Below, piece after piece: positions 40,179 to 41,277 of a stretch of 41,277 bases of DNA. Under the pieces are notes generated by a model. The model was not told the origin of the DNA, did no database searches, and saw nothing but the letters and a program-made list of their open reading frames with translations. A program made the translations under genes and the position numbers. Position 1 is the stretch's first letter, and each line of letters starts with the position of its first letter. The DNA lies in NCBI GenBank assembly GCA_964415785.1, contig CAYQBU010000013.1, positions 1-41,277 of the forward strand. Direction: 5' to 3'. The DNA is from SLJM01 sp964415785 (GTDB lineage: Bacteria; Myxococcota_A; Bradymonadia; Bradymonadales; Bradymonadaceae).

Positions 40179-41277
40179 GCCCCTTCGCCCCTCATCTCGG
40201 GCCCGCTCCTGAGCCGCCACATCTGCCGCGTAGATGAAGTTGTGCACCCGCTCATCCTCCAGCGACGACAGCTCCTCGGGGGTCCCGTAGGCGATGATCT
40301 CTCCTTTGTAGAGCATCGCAATATGGTTCGCAGTCCGAAAGGCCGAGGACATGTCATGGCTGATCACGATCGTGGTCACTTCAAAATCGCGCTGCACCTC
40401 CACCACCATATCTTCCACATAACGCGACATGATCGGGTCTTGACCCGTCGTGGGCTCATCGAAGATCAACAACTCCGGCTCCGTGACCAGAGCCCGGGCC
40501 AGACTGACCCGCTTTTGCTGACCACTGGAACAATCCAGTGGACTGGCATCGCCAATCGTCGACAACTGAAGCCGCTCCAAGAGCGCGTCCGCCCGCTCAT
40601 TGGCCTCCTTGCGCGAACACACTCGCCTTTCGGCCAGTGGAAAGGCCACGTTTTCACGCACCGTCATGGAGTCAAAGAGGGCTGAATGCTGAAAAAGCAT
40701 CCCCACCTTCGTGCGCAGCGCCAATAGGTCCCGCTCCTTCATTCCCCCAAGCGATTGGTCGAAGACCTTCACAGTGCCACGGTCCGGCTTCATCAGGCCC
40801 AACAGATGCTTCATCATCACCGACTTGCCCGCTCCAGACCCCCCGATCAGGGTCGTTAATTCTCGATGCGGCGCCCTAAAATCGACCCCTTTCAACACAT
40901 CGACGGCTCCAAAAGACTTATAGACCCCCTCCATCACCACCACGTCGTCACTCTTAGAGTCGATCTCCACCGCTGCGCTTTCCTCTTGATCGAGCACATG
41001 GATCTCTGAGCGATCGTGGGTGTGGACCAGATCGCGGATGCGCTTGTCCTCGCTGCGACGGATCTCCTGGGGCTCCCCGGCGGCGATGATTTGGCCATCG
41101 TGCAGGACTGCCACGCGGTCTGCTATCCGAAAAATCGTCGCCATATTGTGGCTGATGATCACGCTCGTAAGACCATATTTTTCGGTGATCTCCTCGATCA
41201 TCTGATCCACAAATTCCATCATCACCGGATCAAGACCCGTCGTCGGTTCATCGAAGAGCACCAGCTCGGGGTTTGAG
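40176..41277 (-). CDS. Fused tandem MlaF-type ABC ATPase (5' end outside window)
   Basis: The visible 366 residues contain the end of one ABC ATPase and a complete second one. The first starts mid-domain at the Walker B (SNPELVLFDEPTTGLDP), then the switch His in VIISHNMA and the ending QEIRRSEDKRIRDLVHT. A linker of about 35 acidic residues leads to the second: Walker A GGSGAGKS near 145, Q-loop LFQHSALFDSMTVRENVAFPL, a variant signature CSSGQQKRVSLARAL, Walker B LLIFDEPTTGQDPI, and VISHDMSS. Both match the MlaF/Ttg2A ATPase of phospholipid-trafficking Mla systems. The reading frame is open throughout, so this is a fusion. MlaE/MlaD partners should lie outside the window. Confidence 0.87.
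   Translation of the reverse strand, partial: SNPELVLFDEPTTGLDPVMMEFVDQMIEEITEKYGLTSVIISHNMATIFRIADRVAVLHDGQIIAAGEPQEIRRSEDKRIRDLVHTHDRSEIHVLDQEESAAVEIDSKSDDVVVMEGVYKSFGAVDVLKGVDFRAPHRELTTLIGGSGAGKSVMMKHLLGLMKPDRGTVKVFDQSLGGMKERDLLALRTKVGMLFQHSALFDSMTVRENVAFPLAERRVCSRKEANERADALLERLQLSTIGDASPLDCSSGQQKRVSLARALVTEPELLIFDEPTTGQDPIMSRYVEDMVVEVQRDFEVTTIVISHDMSSAFRTANHIAMLYKGEIIAYGTPEELSSLEDERVHNFIYAADVAAQERARDEGRRG

Noticed and set aside
1..41277. Search for tRNA, rRNA, CRISPR arrays, riboswitches, phage or transposase genes, and defence islands
   Set aside because: No cloverleaf with a CCA-type end, no rRNA-like segment, no regularly spaced repeats and no transposase, integrase, restriction or toxin-antitoxin motifs were found by eye. 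A covariance-model scan would be needed to exclude small RNAs.

Overview
The window is a compact, high-GC bacterial chromosome segment. Several features point to Myxococcota or a neighbouring former-deltaproteobacterial lineage, possibly Bradymonadales-like: many small lipoproteins, a membrane-anchored Ser/Thr kinase plus a PP2C phosphatase, two sigma-54 enhancer-binding regulators (one with a very large N-terminus), an AgmX/PglI-type protein, a MeaB/B12-mutase acyl-CoA operon, and a cyclophilin lipoprotein. This lineage call is inference from gene content. No rRNA, tRNA, CRISPR array, phage or transposase gene was seen.

Layout. Positions 1-360 hold the end of a plus-strand gene, a shared terminator and a short lipoprotein gene that looks frameshifted; a 370-base spacer with a palindromic repeat follows. 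Positions 733-5500 hold a deoxynucleoside kinase, a small membrane protein, a DHH-CBS phosphoesterase, a PIG3-type quinone oxidoreductase and a Ser/Thr kinase. Positions 5689-10859 form one plus-strand operon for short-chain acyl-CoA metabolism: 3-hydroxyacyl-CoA dehydrogenase, enoyl-CoA hydratase, acyl-CoA dehydrogenase, stand-alone B12-binding mutase subunit, a catalytically altered acyl-CoA dehydrogenase homologue, and MeaB. Positions 10867-15374 hold a 1232-residue sigma-54 activator translationally coupled to a lipoprotein. Positions 15597-21049 hold another lipoprotein, a cyclophilin, a class V aminotransferase with an overlapping conserved charged protein, DprA and a PP2C phosphatase.

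Positions 21123-32000 are dominated by the cell envelope: a large lipoprotein, a small lipoprotein, a putative outer-membrane barrel, an Slt70-like lytic transglycosylase, an Omp85/TamA-like protein overlapping a second sigma-54 activator, an AgmX/PglI-domain protein, and an MltG-RuvX operon. Positions 32056-41277 hold an RND/MMPL exporter, SerS, a small transaldolase, FxsA, a PHP-like protein that has lost most metal ligands, a PfkB sugar kinase, an unknown 149-residue protein, a MazG-like pyrophosphohydrolase, and a 5'-truncated gene encoding two fused MlaF-type ABC ATPases.

Genes are tightly packed. Convergent pairs end within a few bases of each other or overlap (17052-17064, 30387-30395), and many co-directional genes overlap or nearly touch. 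The least expected structures are non-coding. One is a 154-bp block bounded by perfect 11-bp inverted repeats that supplies the TAG stop codons of both flanking convergent genes (40025-40178). The other is a palindromic repeat family with two copies (402-559 and 18993-19041). I did not find a clear new defence system or biosynthetic system.
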